From: Cellvibrio sp. OA-2007
Lineage (GTDB): Bacteria > Pseudomonadota > Gammaproteobacteria > Pseudomonadales > Cellvibrionaceae
Assembly (NCBI RefSeq): GCF_000953825.1
Contig: NZ_BBUL01000094.1
Span: 178,809 to 242,808 of the forward strand
Reading direction: 5' to 3'
DNA length: 64,000 nucleotides
This document shows positions 44,751 through 52,499 of this stretch, piece by piece; the stretch's first letter is position 1; every line of letters begins with the position of its first letter. Made by a program: the position numbers and the translations under genes. The notes beneath the pieces are model-generated. The model was not told the origin of the DNA. It was given only the letters and a program-made list of their open reading frames with translations, and ran no database searches.

Positions 44751-45923
44751 ATGGCTGTTACTGATTTATCTCTCCCTCAGGCTGCACACGCTAGCAAAAC
44801 ACAAATATCCACTCGTTTTGCTTTTTTGATCACCGGCCTTGCCATGTCTGCCTGGGCGCCACTGATTCCGTTTGTTAAAACACGGCTGGCGATTGGCGAA
44901 TCCACCCTCGGTTTATTGATTCTGTGTTTTGGCGTCGGCTCGCTGCTGGCGATGCCCGTGACCGGGCCGCTGGTAAACCGGTACGGCTGCCGCCGAATAA
45001 TCACCGTCAGTTTGTTACTTATGTGTGTAAGTTTGATGTGCCTCGCCGTTTCCCCAAGCCTTCCCATCATGGCCATAAACCTGCTGGTGTTCGGCATGAT
45101 GCTCGGCGCCACCGACGTGGCCATGAACATGCAAGCCGTGATCGTCGAAAAAGCCAGTGGCCGCGCGATGATGTCGGGCTTCCACGGTTTTTACAGTCTG
45201 GGCGGGATCTTTGGCGCAGTGGTGATGAGTGGGCTTATGTGGCTAGGTTTATCGCCCTTTCACGCCCTGCTCTGCCTCACTGCCGTGTTATTGCTGATGT
45301 TGGTCTACAGCGCAAAGGATTTATTACCCAAATCGCCTTTAGACAATAACAGCGGCGGACGCGAACCGTTTTTTGTAATACCGCGCGGCAAGGTATTACT
45401 CATCGGCGCACTCTGTTTTGTCGCCTTCCTCGCCGAAGGTGCAGTGCTGGATTGGAGCGCGGTATTCCTCAATACCTTGCGTGGTATAGATCCAATTTAC
45501 GCCGGTTTGGGTTTCGCCTGTTTCTCCGTCGCCATGACCATTGGCCGCTTCACCGGCGACAAAATCGTCAACACCCTCGGCGGCACCCGCGTAATTTTTT
45601 GGGGCGGGCTTTGCGCTGCACTCGGTTTTTTGTTGGTAGTGTTTATCCCTTTTACCGCCGCTGCATTTATCGGTTTTACGCTGGTCGGTGTTGGCGCGTC
45701 CAATATAGTGCCGGTATTATTTACCGCCGCTGGCAATCAAACGTCCATGCCGATGGGCTTGGCGATTGCGGCTGTAGTCAGCATGGGTTACGCGGGATTA
45801 TTGGCGGGGCCAGCGGTGATTGGTTTTATCGCAGAGCAAAGCAGTTTGAATGTATCGTTTGGCATTGTTGCGCTGGGCTTATTGGCGTTGGCGGTGTCGG
45901 CGAAAAAGGCGACGAGCACATAA
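44751..45923 (+). CDS. MFS transporter, YbjJ-like
   Basis: 390 residues with about 12 membrane segments. N-terminal half FAFLITGLAMSAWAPLIPFVKTRL and the loop 2-3 motif GPLVNRYGCRRI; a conserved MNMQAV after TM4; GFHGFYSLGGIFGA is typical of the YbjJ/FucP-like group. Substrate unknown. Monocistronic; a leader of 172 bp with no obvious signals lies upstream, and a strong bidirectional terminator follows. Confidence 0.92.
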   Translation: MAVTDLSLPQAAHASKTQISTRFAFLITGLAMSAWAPLIPFVKTRLAIGESTLGLLILCFGVGSLLAMPVTGPLVNRYGCRRIITVSLLLMCVSLMCLAVSPSLPIMAINLLVFGMMLGATDVAMNMQAVIVEKASGRAMMSGFHGFYSLGGIFGAVVMSGLMWLGLSPFHALLCLTAVLLLMLVYSAKDLLPKSPLDNNSGGREPFFVIPRGKVLLIGALCFVAFLAEGAVLDWSAVFLNTLRGIDPIYAGLGFACFSVAMTIGRFTGDKIVNTLGGTRVIFWGGLCAALGFLLVVFIPFTAAAFIGFTLVGVGASNIVPVLFTAAGNQTSMPMGLAIAAVVSMGYAGLLAGPAVIGFIAEQSSLNVSFGIVALGLLALAVSAKKATST

Positions 45924-45946
45924 CTTAATCAAATTTTTATTCCAAC

Positions 45947-45988
45947 AAAAAAGGCGCGAAGGTAATCACTTACCTTCGCGCCTTTTTT
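45947..45988. terminator. Bidirectional rho-independent terminator
   Basis: Perfect 13-bp stem GGCGCGAAGGTAA / TTACCTTCGCGCC with TCAC loop, flanked by A-run on the left and T-run on the right, between the MFS gene (+) and purU (-). Confidence 0.95.
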
Positions 45989-46014
45989 ACTGATTTTCGT
46001 GATCAGATTTTTGC

Positions 46015-46875
46015 CTATCGTGAAAACACTACCGTCTTAGTGCCATTCAACAACACCCGATGCTCCGCGTGCCAGCGCACGGCGCGGTTTAGTACTACCG
46101 CTTCAATATCGCGGCCAATTTCGGCCATATCATCGGGCGAATTGATGTGCGATACACGCTCGACAGATTGTTCGATAATCGGGCCTTCATCCAAATCGGC
46201 AGTGACAAAGTGTGCTGTAGCGCCGATCAGTTTAACCCCGCGCTCAAAGGCTTGGTGATAAGGTTTTGCACCTTTAAAACCCGGTAAAAATGAATGGTGA
46301 ATATTAATCGCACGGCCATTTAACTTTTTACACAAATCGTCAGAGAGAATTTGCATATAGCGCGCGAGCACTAAAAAATCCGCCTGTAAATCCTGCATCA
46401 ATTGCCAGAGTTGCGCCTCTTGTTCTGCTTTGGTGTCGGCAGTGATTGGCAAATAGTGAAAGGGCAATTGATACCATTCGGTGAGATCGCGCATAACATT
46501 GTGGTTAGATACCACACCGACAATATCAATCGGCAGCGAACCATTTTTCCAACTGTTAAGCAGCGCGTTTAAGCAATGCCCCCATTGGGAAACTGCAATC
46601 AACACACGCGGTTTGCTGCCACTGTCAAAAATATCCCAATCCATTTGGTATTGTTCACCCAGCGGTTTAAACAGCGAGCGAATTTGCCCTAGGTTATAAC
46701 CACTCGGGCACTCAAATACGGTACGCATAAAAAAGCGGTTGCTTTGCACATCTTCAAACTGCGAAGACTCTTTGATGTTAAAACCCAAGGTTGCAAATAA
46801 TGTGGCAACAGCGGCCACCAAGCCTTTGGAATCCTGACAACTAAAGGTTAAAACGATTTCCTTAACAGCAGACAT
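46015..46875 (-). CDS. purU: Formyltetrahydrofolate deformylase PurU
   Basis: 286 residues, standard size. N-terminal ACT domain (LTFSCQDSKGLVAAVATLFATLG) and formyltransferase-like catalytic domain from about 90 (PRVLIAVSQWGHCLNALL, INIHHSFLPGFKGAKPYHQA, DEGPIIEQ). Hydrolyses 10-formyl-THF to formate and THF, supplying formate for PurT and balancing one-carbon pools with Met/Gly control. Monocistronic. Confidence 0.97.
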   Translation of the reverse strand: MSAVKEIVLTFSCQDSKGLVAAVATLFATLGFNIKESSQFEDVQSNRFFMRTVFECPSGYNLGQIRSLFKPLGEQYQMDWDIFDSGSKPRVLIAVSQWGHCLNALLNSWKNGSLPIDIVGVVSNHNVMRDLTEWYQLPFHYLPITADTKAEQEAQLWQLMQDLQADFLVLARYMQILSDDLCKKLNGRAINIHHSFLPGFKGAKPYHQAFERGVKLIGATAHFVTADLDEGPIIEQSVERVSHINSPDDMAEIGRDIEAVVLNRAVRWHAEHRVLLNGTKTVVFSR

Positions 46876-46917
46876 GTGATTTACTCTTTATCTAATTCAA
46901 TTTAAAAAATGCATTTA

Positions 46918-47172
46918 TCAATGGTGATAGCAGCATTGCACCACAAAAATCATTTCTTTTTCAACGCGATAAACCAGCCGGTGCTCGCGATCAATGCGCC
47001 GCGACCAATAATCTGACCAATGATGCTTTAGTGGTTCAGGGTCACCTATGCCGATGAAAGGTTGTGTTTGAATTTCTTTGATCAGGGTATTGATGCGCTT
47101 CAGTGTTTTGCTATTCGTTTGCTGCCAGTAAAGATAATCTTCCCAGGCATTATCCGCCCACGCCAACATCAT
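46918..47172 (-). CDS. yoeB: YoeB-family mRNA-cleaving toxin
   Basis: 84 residues, the size of E. coli YoeB. LAWADNAWEDYLYWQ at the N-terminus, the family stretch KRINTLIKEIQTQPFIGIGDPEPLKH, and the C-terminal catalytic part WSRRIDREHRLVYRVEKE...VVQCCYHH. Ribosome-dependent mRNase. Its ATG overlaps the antitoxin stop by 4 bases. Confidence 0.96.
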   Translation of the reverse strand: MMLAWADNAWEDYLYWQQTNSKTLKRINTLIKEIQTQPFIGIGDPEPLKHHWSDYWSRRIDREHRLVYRVEKEMIFVVQCCYHH

Positions 47173-47423
47173 TCCTCGATCAACCCCCGCTTAGTTGCCT
47201 TCCCTGCGGCAACCTGGTTAATTGCATCATTCAATCGCGCGGCATTTTTCGGGCTAGCCATCAAATACGCGGTTTCTTCGTAAGCCTGAAAATCCTCCAG
47301 ACTAATCACCACCGCTGGTTTGCCATTCTGACGGGTAATCAGCACCGGCTTATGATCATCATTCACCTTGTCCAGCACACTAGCCAGATCATTGCGAAAC
47401 GCGGTGTAACTCATGGTATCCAT
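47169..47423 (-). CDS. yefM: YefM-family antitoxin (Phd/YefM)
   Basis: 84 residues. N-terminal DNA-binding dimerisation part (SYTAFRNDLASVLDKVNDDHKPVLITRQNGKPAVVISLEDF split at conserved positions) and a C-terminal toxin-binding segment (YLMASPKNAARLNDAI). Neutralises YoeB and represses the operon. The start may be ATG 47423 or the Met three codons later. TGTACA motifs upstream fit the operator of this family. Confidence 0.95.
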   Translation of the reverse strand: MDTMSYTAFRNDLASVLDKVNDDHKPVLITRQNGKPAVVISLEDFQAYEETAYLMASPKNAARLNDAINQVAAGKATKRGLIEE

Positions 47424-47462
47424 AGGTCATCTTCCCGAGGACAATAAAGGTCTCATCCTACC

Positions 47463-47480
47463 TGTACTTATTTCTGTACA
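47463..47480. promoter_or_regulatory. YefM-YoeB-type operator
   Basis: Two TGTAC(A/T) motifs at 47463-47468 (TGTACT) and 47475-47480 (TGTACA), 12 bases centre to centre, 40-57 bases upstream of yefM. The E. coli yefM-yoeB operator uses adjacent TGTACA cores at a similar spacing. Confidence 0.65.
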
Positions 47481-47663
47481 CAAGCTACCAAAGGATGCCA
47501 TTTAATACCAGACCAAATAACTATAATCAGGATTTGAAAAATCTTTGCGCACCTTTCTACAAATGAAAATGTGAGCAAATTAGCTTAATCATGATCTTTC
47601 ATTTGTAGTATCAACTGAATGGCAGTATAAGCCTCGCTACCGTTTAATTATGGAGGATTAACC

Positions 47664-48155
47664 TTGTTCAATATCAATCAAAAAAGTGTGTTGTGTGCAG
47701 CAATATTTTTGCTGGGCGGTTGCTTGAATAACCACAATGTCGCAAGTGAAACAAATACACCTGCAAAAGAAATACCCGTCCAGAACTGCAGAATTCCCAC
47801 AAATGCATTCAGCCAATTACCAACGGATGTACTGGATGGAACCGAAGTGGTTCATATTAGCAACTTCAAACCTGCAATTATGTCAGCCACACATTTCAAT
47901 ATTGAAATCGGTGGTGCCAATATCAACATTGATGTGCAAGCCTTGGGCGGACACCACAAAGCGCAACGCAATTACATTGAACCTGGGCTGGAAAATAGCA
48001 CATCTACTTTTGATCAACTTTGCATAAAAGAGGATCGCTTGTATGGGGAAACGGTTCGAGGCATATTTACTGAAAAAGGTATCTTATGGCTTGAGCTAAA
48101 TTCTGAAAATGAATTCATATCATCGGACTTGTGGATCTATTTAGAAAAAAACTAA
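47664..48155 (+). CDS. Hypothetical lipoprotein, possible immunity protein
   Basis: 163 residues. Signal peptide with lipobox FLLGGC (Cys near 20), then a globular beta-rich domain with NFKPAIMSATHFNIEIGG, predicted periplasmic. No family recognised. Sixteen bases separate it from a signal-less peptidoglycan amidase gene on the same strand. The pair and its AT-rich codon use differ from the neighbours and suggest recent acquisition. A role as protector of the cell wall enzyme is an inference from the pairing only. Confidence 0.75.
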   Translation: MFNINQKSVLCAAIFLLGGCLNNHNVASETNTPAKEIPVQNCRIPTNAFSQLPTDVLDGTEVVHISNFKPAIMSATHFNIEIGGANINIDVQALGGHHKAQRNYIEPGLENSTSTFDQLCIKEDRLYGETVRGIFTEKGILWLELNSENEFISSDLWIYLEKN

Positions 48156-48171
48156 CAGAAGGAACTTACAT

Positions 48172-48963
48172 ATGTCTCAAATCACATTACGCAAAGGTTC
48201 AATTGGTGAATCTGTACAGCAGCTTCAAAAACTACTCAATGCATACAATAAAAACACCGCTTTAATAGTGGATGGCGATTTCGGAGTAGCTACTTTAAAT
48301 GCAGTCAAGCGATTTCAACAAAGTAAAGGACTAACACCAGATGGTGTAGTCGGCCCAAAAACATGGCAGGCGCTATCGCTAGGAACACCGATCATCCCTG
48401 CCGCAAGTACAGCACCTTCACCACAAGGTTTACTTGCCGACATTGCAGCTAAATACATTGGGACAAAAGAAACCGGAAATAACAAAGCAGGAGACAGCAA
48501 AGCACTACAAGCTATATTTAAATCAGATTCCCTGGTGGTGAATGGAGTTACTGATGGTTATCCTTGGTGTGCTGCATTCGTGTCATTCTGCGTACAAAAA
48601 CTTCTAAACTATTCTCCCTTTTTCCCCACCATCATTCCCCCTCGAGAAGCCTCGGTAAGCCGTTTTTTGAATATCTGGGCGAAAAACAATAATTGTTTAA
48701 TCTTTCCAGCAAGCTCAACAATTTTTACACCTCAAAAAGGAGATATTGTAGTTTTTACTTTCTCACACATAGGAATTGTCGAAGGTGTTAACGGTAGAAT
48801 GATCACAACCATTGAAGGTAATACTAATGATGCGGGAAGTAGAGAAGGTTCAGTTGTAGCAAGAAAGATTCGAATCAGCTCAATTATCAAGTCCTATATA
48901 CGACTTCCAGTAAGCATATCGGTTAGCACGTCCCGCATGGAAGAAATTTCACGTTTGTGTTGA
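48172..48963 (+). CDS. Peptidoglycan-binding and CHAP/NlpC-like cell wall hydrolase
   Basis: 263 residues, no signal peptide. N-terminal PG_binding_1 domain (about 7-67, GDFGVATLNAVKRFQQSKGLTPDGVVGP in conserved segments), linker, then a CHAP-type amidase fold with likely catalytic C133 in YPWCAAFVSF, H199 in TFSHIGIVE and N217 in IEGNTND. It probably cleaves amide bonds in peptidoglycan. Absence of a signal peptide fits an endolysin or a secretion-system effector. Upstream lipoprotein may be its partner. AT-rich and followed by a strong terminator. Confidence 0.88.
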   Translation: MSQITLRKGSIGESVQQLQKLLNAYNKNTALIVDGDFGVATLNAVKRFQQSKGLTPDGVVGPKTWQALSLGTPIIPAASTAPSPQGLLADIAAKYIGTKETGNNKAGDSKALQAIFKSDSLVVNGVTDGYPWCAAFVSFCVQKLLNYSPFFPTIIPPREASVSRFLNIWAKNNNCLIFPASSTIFTPQKGDIVVFTFSHIGIVEGVNGRMITTIEGNTNDAGSREGSVVARKIRISSIIKSYIRLPVSISVSTSRMEEISRLC

Positions 48964-49046
48964 ACCCTCAATCAATTCCGCTTAGGCAGATTTGCTTTAA
49001 TTAATACCACACTGGCCTTTTAACCTAGCAATTTGTACTGTAGAGC

Positions 49047-49076
49047 AAAGTCGGACTATAACAAGTCCGACTTTTT
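49047..49076 (+). terminator. Rho-independent terminator after the cell wall hydrolase gene
   Basis: Stem AAAGTCGGACT/AGTCCGACTTT with an ATAACA loop, followed by TT. It is between convergent genes and may serve both. Confidence 0.88.
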
Positions 49077-49077
49077 C

Positions 49078-49974
49078 CTAACTTACCAACTCCCTAAATG
49101 CCGCCGCCAAGCGCGTATAAATCGGCCCGGGACATTGAGGAATTTTTCGGCCATCCGCATAACCAACCGGAATTAATTCCGCGCCGGTGCCGGTGAGAAA
49201 ACATTCGTCTGCCGTGAATAAATCGTAGGGTGCGAGCGGAATTTCGCGTGATTTTATGCCGAGTTTTTCAGCGAGTTCCAATACCACCTGGCGGGTAATG
49301 CCATCGAGCGCGCCTTCAATTACTGGCGGAGTTAATAATTCGCCGCGCTGTACGATAAAAATATTGTCCGCACTGCCCTCGGCGATTCTACCGGCGCTGT
49401 TGAGTAAGATCGCTTCATCGGCGCCTGCGTGTGTGGCTTCCATGCGCGCGAGAATATGATTGAGATAATTCAAACTTTTAATGCGCGGGTCGAGGCCGTC
49501 GGCACCTAAACGGCGCGTGGCGGCGATGATGACTTTTGCACCTTCACTGCGTACCCGCTCGCTCACCATATGCAGACTGTCCGCAATAATAAAGAGCTGC
49601 GGTGAATGGCAGCGCGCGGGGTCTATACCCAGTGGCCCAACACCGCGAGTCACCACCATCCGTAGATAACCATCCGTATCTGGCGCGGCGGAAATAGTGT
49701 CTATAACGGCTTGTGTTAATTGTTCGATGCTATACGGAATATTTAATGCAATCGCGCGTGCTGACAACAACAATCGCTCCAGATGCGCCTGCAAACGAAA
49801 CGCTTTGCCGTGATAAAAACGAATGCCTTCAAATACGCCATCGCCATACAACAAGCCGTGGTCGAATACAGAAACCCTTGCCTGTTGCGCAGGCATTATT
49901 TTTCCGTTCAACCAACAAATAGGGGTTGGAGATACACCTGTCGTCTGCTGACCGGTAATCGCTAAATCAACCAT
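49078..49974 (-). CDS. Class IV PLP aminotransferase (branched-chain/D-amino acid type)
   Basis: 298 residues. Fold type IV: VFDHGLLYGDGVFEGIRFYHGK near the N-terminus, PLP lysine K166 in LDPRIKSLNYLN, GRIAEGSADNIFIV and C-terminal FLTGTGAELIPV. Best match is the small IlvE group, yet D-amino acid or aminodeoxychorismate-type activities are possible in this family. GGGAG lies six bases before the ATG and the start overlaps the phzF-like stop by 8 bases. Probably controlled by the divergent MocR regulator. Confidence 0.92.
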   Translation of the reverse strand: MVDLAITGQQTTGVSPTPICWLNGKIMPAQQARVSVFDHGLLYGDGVFEGIRFYHGKAFRLQAHLERLLLSARAIALNIPYSIEQLTQAVIDTISAAPDTDGYLRMVVTRGVGPLGIDPARCHSPQLFIIADSLHMVSERVRSEGAKVIIAATRRLGADGLDPRIKSLNYLNHILARMEATHAGADEAILLNSAGRIAEGSADNIFIVQRGELLTPPVIEGALDGITRQVVLELAEKLGIKSREIPLAPYDLFTADECFLTGTGAELIPVGYADGRKIPQCPGPIYTRLAAAFRELVS

Positions 49975-50758
49975 GAAATTCTCCCGTGAGCATAGTGCGG
50001 GCTTTGCCGCTTAATAGAACCCGTTCGCCCTGCCAATCCAAGGTTAATAAGCCGCCGCGCGGTGAGGCCTGTTGCGCGCGCAGATGAGTTTTGTCGAGGC
50101 GATTCCCCCAGTAGCAGGCAAGTAAACAATGCGCTGAGCCGGTGACTGGATCTTCCGGAATACCGTGATTGGGTGCGAAAAAACGCGAGACCATATCAAC
50201 GCCTTGGTCGCCCGCTGCGGTGAGTATTAATCCAATTGGAGTAAAGACGGCGATTAGCTCGTTGTTGGGAATAAAGTTGCGCACTGTATCCGCATGGTCC
50301 ACTACCGCGAGCAGATACTCTCGCCCTTGGCCAAACCAATGGGGCTGCTGCCCCAACAACTGAACCAACTGCGGTGGAACCTGAGCGATGGACTGGGGGA
50401 AATCGGCGGGGAAATCCAGCTGAATTTCATCGCCAATCCGAGTCGCCGTTAAGCGACCGCTGCGCGTGTGGAATTCGAGGGTTGCGGCGGTTTCACCCGC
50501 GTGGTGCCAAAGAGCATGAGCGGCAGCGAGTGTCGCGTGGCCACAGAGGCTCACTTCCACCGTCGGGGTAAACCAGCGCAGGTTCCAACTGCCATCGGCA
50601 CGTTTATGCACAAACGCGGTTTCGGCTTGATTCATCTCCAACGCGACATTTTGCATCCAACTGGCGGGCTGTTCCCGATCGAGAATACAAATACCGGCGG
50701 GGTTGCCGCTAAAAGGTTGATCGACAAAGGCATCGACCAAAAACAATGGGTGACTCAT
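49967..50758 (-). CDS. PhzF-family isomerase/epimerase-like protein
   Basis: 263 residues. N-terminal VDAFVDQPFSGNPAGICIL and the catalytic Glu E46 in MNQAETAFV, then SLCGHATLAAAHAL and the second-half signature EDPVTGSAHCLLA. Two-fold DapF-like fold of the PhzF superfamily. No other phenazine genes are present, so a metabolic isomerase acting with the aminotransferase is more likely. First gene of the operon on the minus strand, divergent to the MocR gene. Confidence 0.92.
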   Translation of the reverse strand: MSHPLFLVDAFVDQPFSGNPAGICILDREQPASWMQNVALEMNQAETAFVHKRADGSWNLRWFTPTVEVSLCGHATLAAAHALWHHAGETAATLEFHTRSGRLTATRIGDEIQLDFPADFPQSIAQVPPQLVQLLGQQPHWFGQGREYLLAVVDHADTVRNFIPNNELIAVFTPIGLILTAAGDQGVDMVSRFFAPNHGIPEDPVTGSAHCLLACYWGNRLDKTHLRAQQASPRGGLLTLDWQGERVLLSGKARTMLTGEFHG

Positions 50759-50825
50759 AGACTCCTCCTGATATGTCCTTACTGGGATAAATAGTGACTG
50801 TTTTTACGAGAAAGCAGTGTATTTC

Positions 50826-50923
50826 CTGTACAGCAACCATTACAGTTTCAGAAATGTAAAATTGATACGGTACAGTTCTACTTAAACACATCTGTACCTA
50901 TTACTTTTCACCAAAACTGTATC
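50826..50923. promoter_or_regulatory. TACAG-repeat operator cluster between phzF-like and mocR-like genes
   Basis: Five copies of TACAG or its complement: the palindrome CTGTACAG at 50826-50833, TACAG at 50841, GGTACAG at 50869-50875 inverted against CTGTACC at 50892-50898, and CTGTA at 50916-50920. The set lies upstream of both divergent genes. Repeated direct and inverted half-sites are typical of MocR/GntR operators. Confidence 0.65.
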
Positions 50924-50927
50924 TACC

Positions 50928-51045
50928 GTCATCCCCGCCTGCAAGGATCTATAGGTACTGAAATCAATTGCTGGATTCCCGCAAGCGGGAATGACGATGT
51001 GCAGGAAAAAGGGAGTCGTCATCCTCGCGCAGCGGGGATCCATAG
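50928..51045. repeat. Cluster of three REP-like palindromes
   Basis: A decayed GTCATCCCCGC...AAGGATC unit (50928-50952), a perfect ATTCCCGC-AA-GCGGGAAT hairpin within CTGG...GACG (50971-50996), and ATCCTCGC-GCA-GCGGGGAT (51021-51039). Orientation alternates. Same family as the pair at 40463-40543. Ends about 20 bases before the mocR-like ribosome site. Confidence 0.85.
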
Positions 51046-51072
51046 GTCTTAAACTGAACATCAGGAGCTGTG

Positions 51073-52470
51073 ATGGAGATTCTCTACCGCAAACTTGCCG
51101 ATGAGCTGGCCAGCCTGATCAACGCAGGTGGCTTTCAAGCGGGCGACCGTATGCCCGGTGTGCGTGCGCAGGCGCAAGCGCGCGGTGTAAGTATCGCCAC
51201 TGTGATTACCGCTTATCGCCAATTGGAGGATTGGGGGTTGCTGGAGGTGCGCAATCGCTCGGGGTTTTACGTCAAAACCAAGCCCTCGCTCGCGGTTGCG
51301 CCGCCGCGTATTGTAGTGACCACCATGCGCCCTGCCCCAGTGACCGGGCAGGATATGGTGTTGCAACTCATTAAAGCGGCAAACAACCCCGCCATAGTGC
51401 AATTGGGTGCCGCTGTACCCGCTGCCGAATTTTTACCAACTCGCGCTATTGAGCAGGCACTGACCAAAGCCGCGCGGCACTATCGGGTGCGCACCGCGAA
51501 TTATGAGTTTTCCCCCGGCGCGCCGGAATTGCGCCGCCAGCTATCGCGCCGTTTGGCCGATGCCGGTTGCGCGGTGCACCCCGACAATCTGGTAATTACC
51601 AATGGCTGCCAAGAGGCATTGACGCTGGCATTGCGCGCGACCACATCGCCCGGCGATGTAGTCGCCATCGAATCGCCCACCTTTTATGGCTTGCTGCAGG
51701 TAATTGAATCGCTTGGGCTGGAGGCGCTGGAAATCCCCACCAATCCACATTCCGGCATGTCGTTAGAAGCGCTGGAATTGGCACTCAGCCGCTGGCCGGT
51801 CAAAGCCTGTGTGGTCACCCCCAACTTCAGCAATCCACTCGGCTGCCTAATGCCCGACGAGCACAAACAAAAACTGGTGGCGATGCTCAAGGCGCGGGAA
51901 ATCCCGTTGATTGAAGATGATATTTATGGCGATTTAAGTTTCAGCCATGCGCGCCCATCGCTACTAAAAGGGCTGGATGAGAATGTACTGCTGTGCAGTT
52001 CTATTTCTAAAACTCTATCGCCCGGCTTACGGGTGGGTTGGATTGCGCCGGGGCGCTATCAAGATAAAGTGGAGTACATGAAATATGTGCTGAATTTGGC
52101 CACCACCACCATCCCGCAATTGGCGGTGACCGAATTGCTGGAAAACGGCCAATACGAGCGCCATGTGCGCCGGGTGCGCGGTGACTACGCACAATCAGTC
52201 GCGCGTATGACGGAAGCGGTGATTCACTATTTTCCCGAGGGCACCAAAATCACCAAACCGGAAGGCGGTTTTGTGATCTGGATGGAATTACCGGGCGAGG
52301 TAGACAGTTTTGCGCTGGCGAGGAAGGCATTAGCGCAAGGGATTAGTATCGCCCCCGGGCCAATTTTTTCGGCGAGCCAAAAATACCGGCAATTTATCCG
52401 GCTCTCGTGTGCCTGTGTGTGGGGCAATCGTATTGAGCGAGCGTTAATGGGGTTGGCGGGGTTGATGTAA
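51073..52470 (+). CDS. MocR-family regulator (GntR HTH fused to aminotransferase domain)
   Basis: 465 residues. Start at ATG 51073 with AGGAG five bases upstream. N-terminal GntR winged helix (LADELASLINAGGFQAGDRMPGVR, SIATVITAYRQLEDWGLLEV), then a fold type I aminotransferase domain with PLP-lysine context SSISKTLSPGLRVGW. MocR proteins sense PLP or amino compounds and usually control a divergent gene set. Target is most likely the phzF-like/aminotransferase operon across the spacer. Confidence 0.93.
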   Translation: MEILYRKLADELASLINAGGFQAGDRMPGVRAQAQARGVSIATVITAYRQLEDWGLLEVRNRSGFYVKTKPSLAVAPPRIVVTTMRPAPVTGQDMVLQLIKAANNPAIVQLGAAVPAAEFLPTRAIEQALTKAARHYRVRTANYEFSPGAPELRRQLSRRLADAGCAVHPDNLVITNGCQEALTLALRATTSPGDVVAIESPTFYGLLQVIESLGLEALEIPTNPHSGMSLEALELALSRWPVKACVVTPNFSNPLGCLMPDEHKQKLVAMLKAREIPLIEDDIYGDLSFSHARPSLLKGLDENVLLCSSISKTLSPGLRVGWIAPGRYQDKVEYMKYVLNLATTTIPQLAVTELLENGQYERHVRRVRGDYAQSVARMTEAVIHYFPEGTKITKPEGGFVIWMELPGEVDSFALARKALAQGISIAPGPIFSASQKYRQFIRLSCACVWGNRIERALMGLAGLM

Positions 52471-52485
52471 GCACAGCAACCCCGC
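52456..52485. terminator. GC-rich stem-loop between convergent genes
   Basis: GCGGGGTTG/CAACCCCGC (9 bp) with a 12-base loop across the mocR-like stop codon, 15 bases from the end of the giant surface-protein gene. There is no clear T-run on either side, so this may be a terminator or a transcript-end barrier. Confidence 0.45.
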
Positions 52486-52499
52486 GTGCATAAAACACA

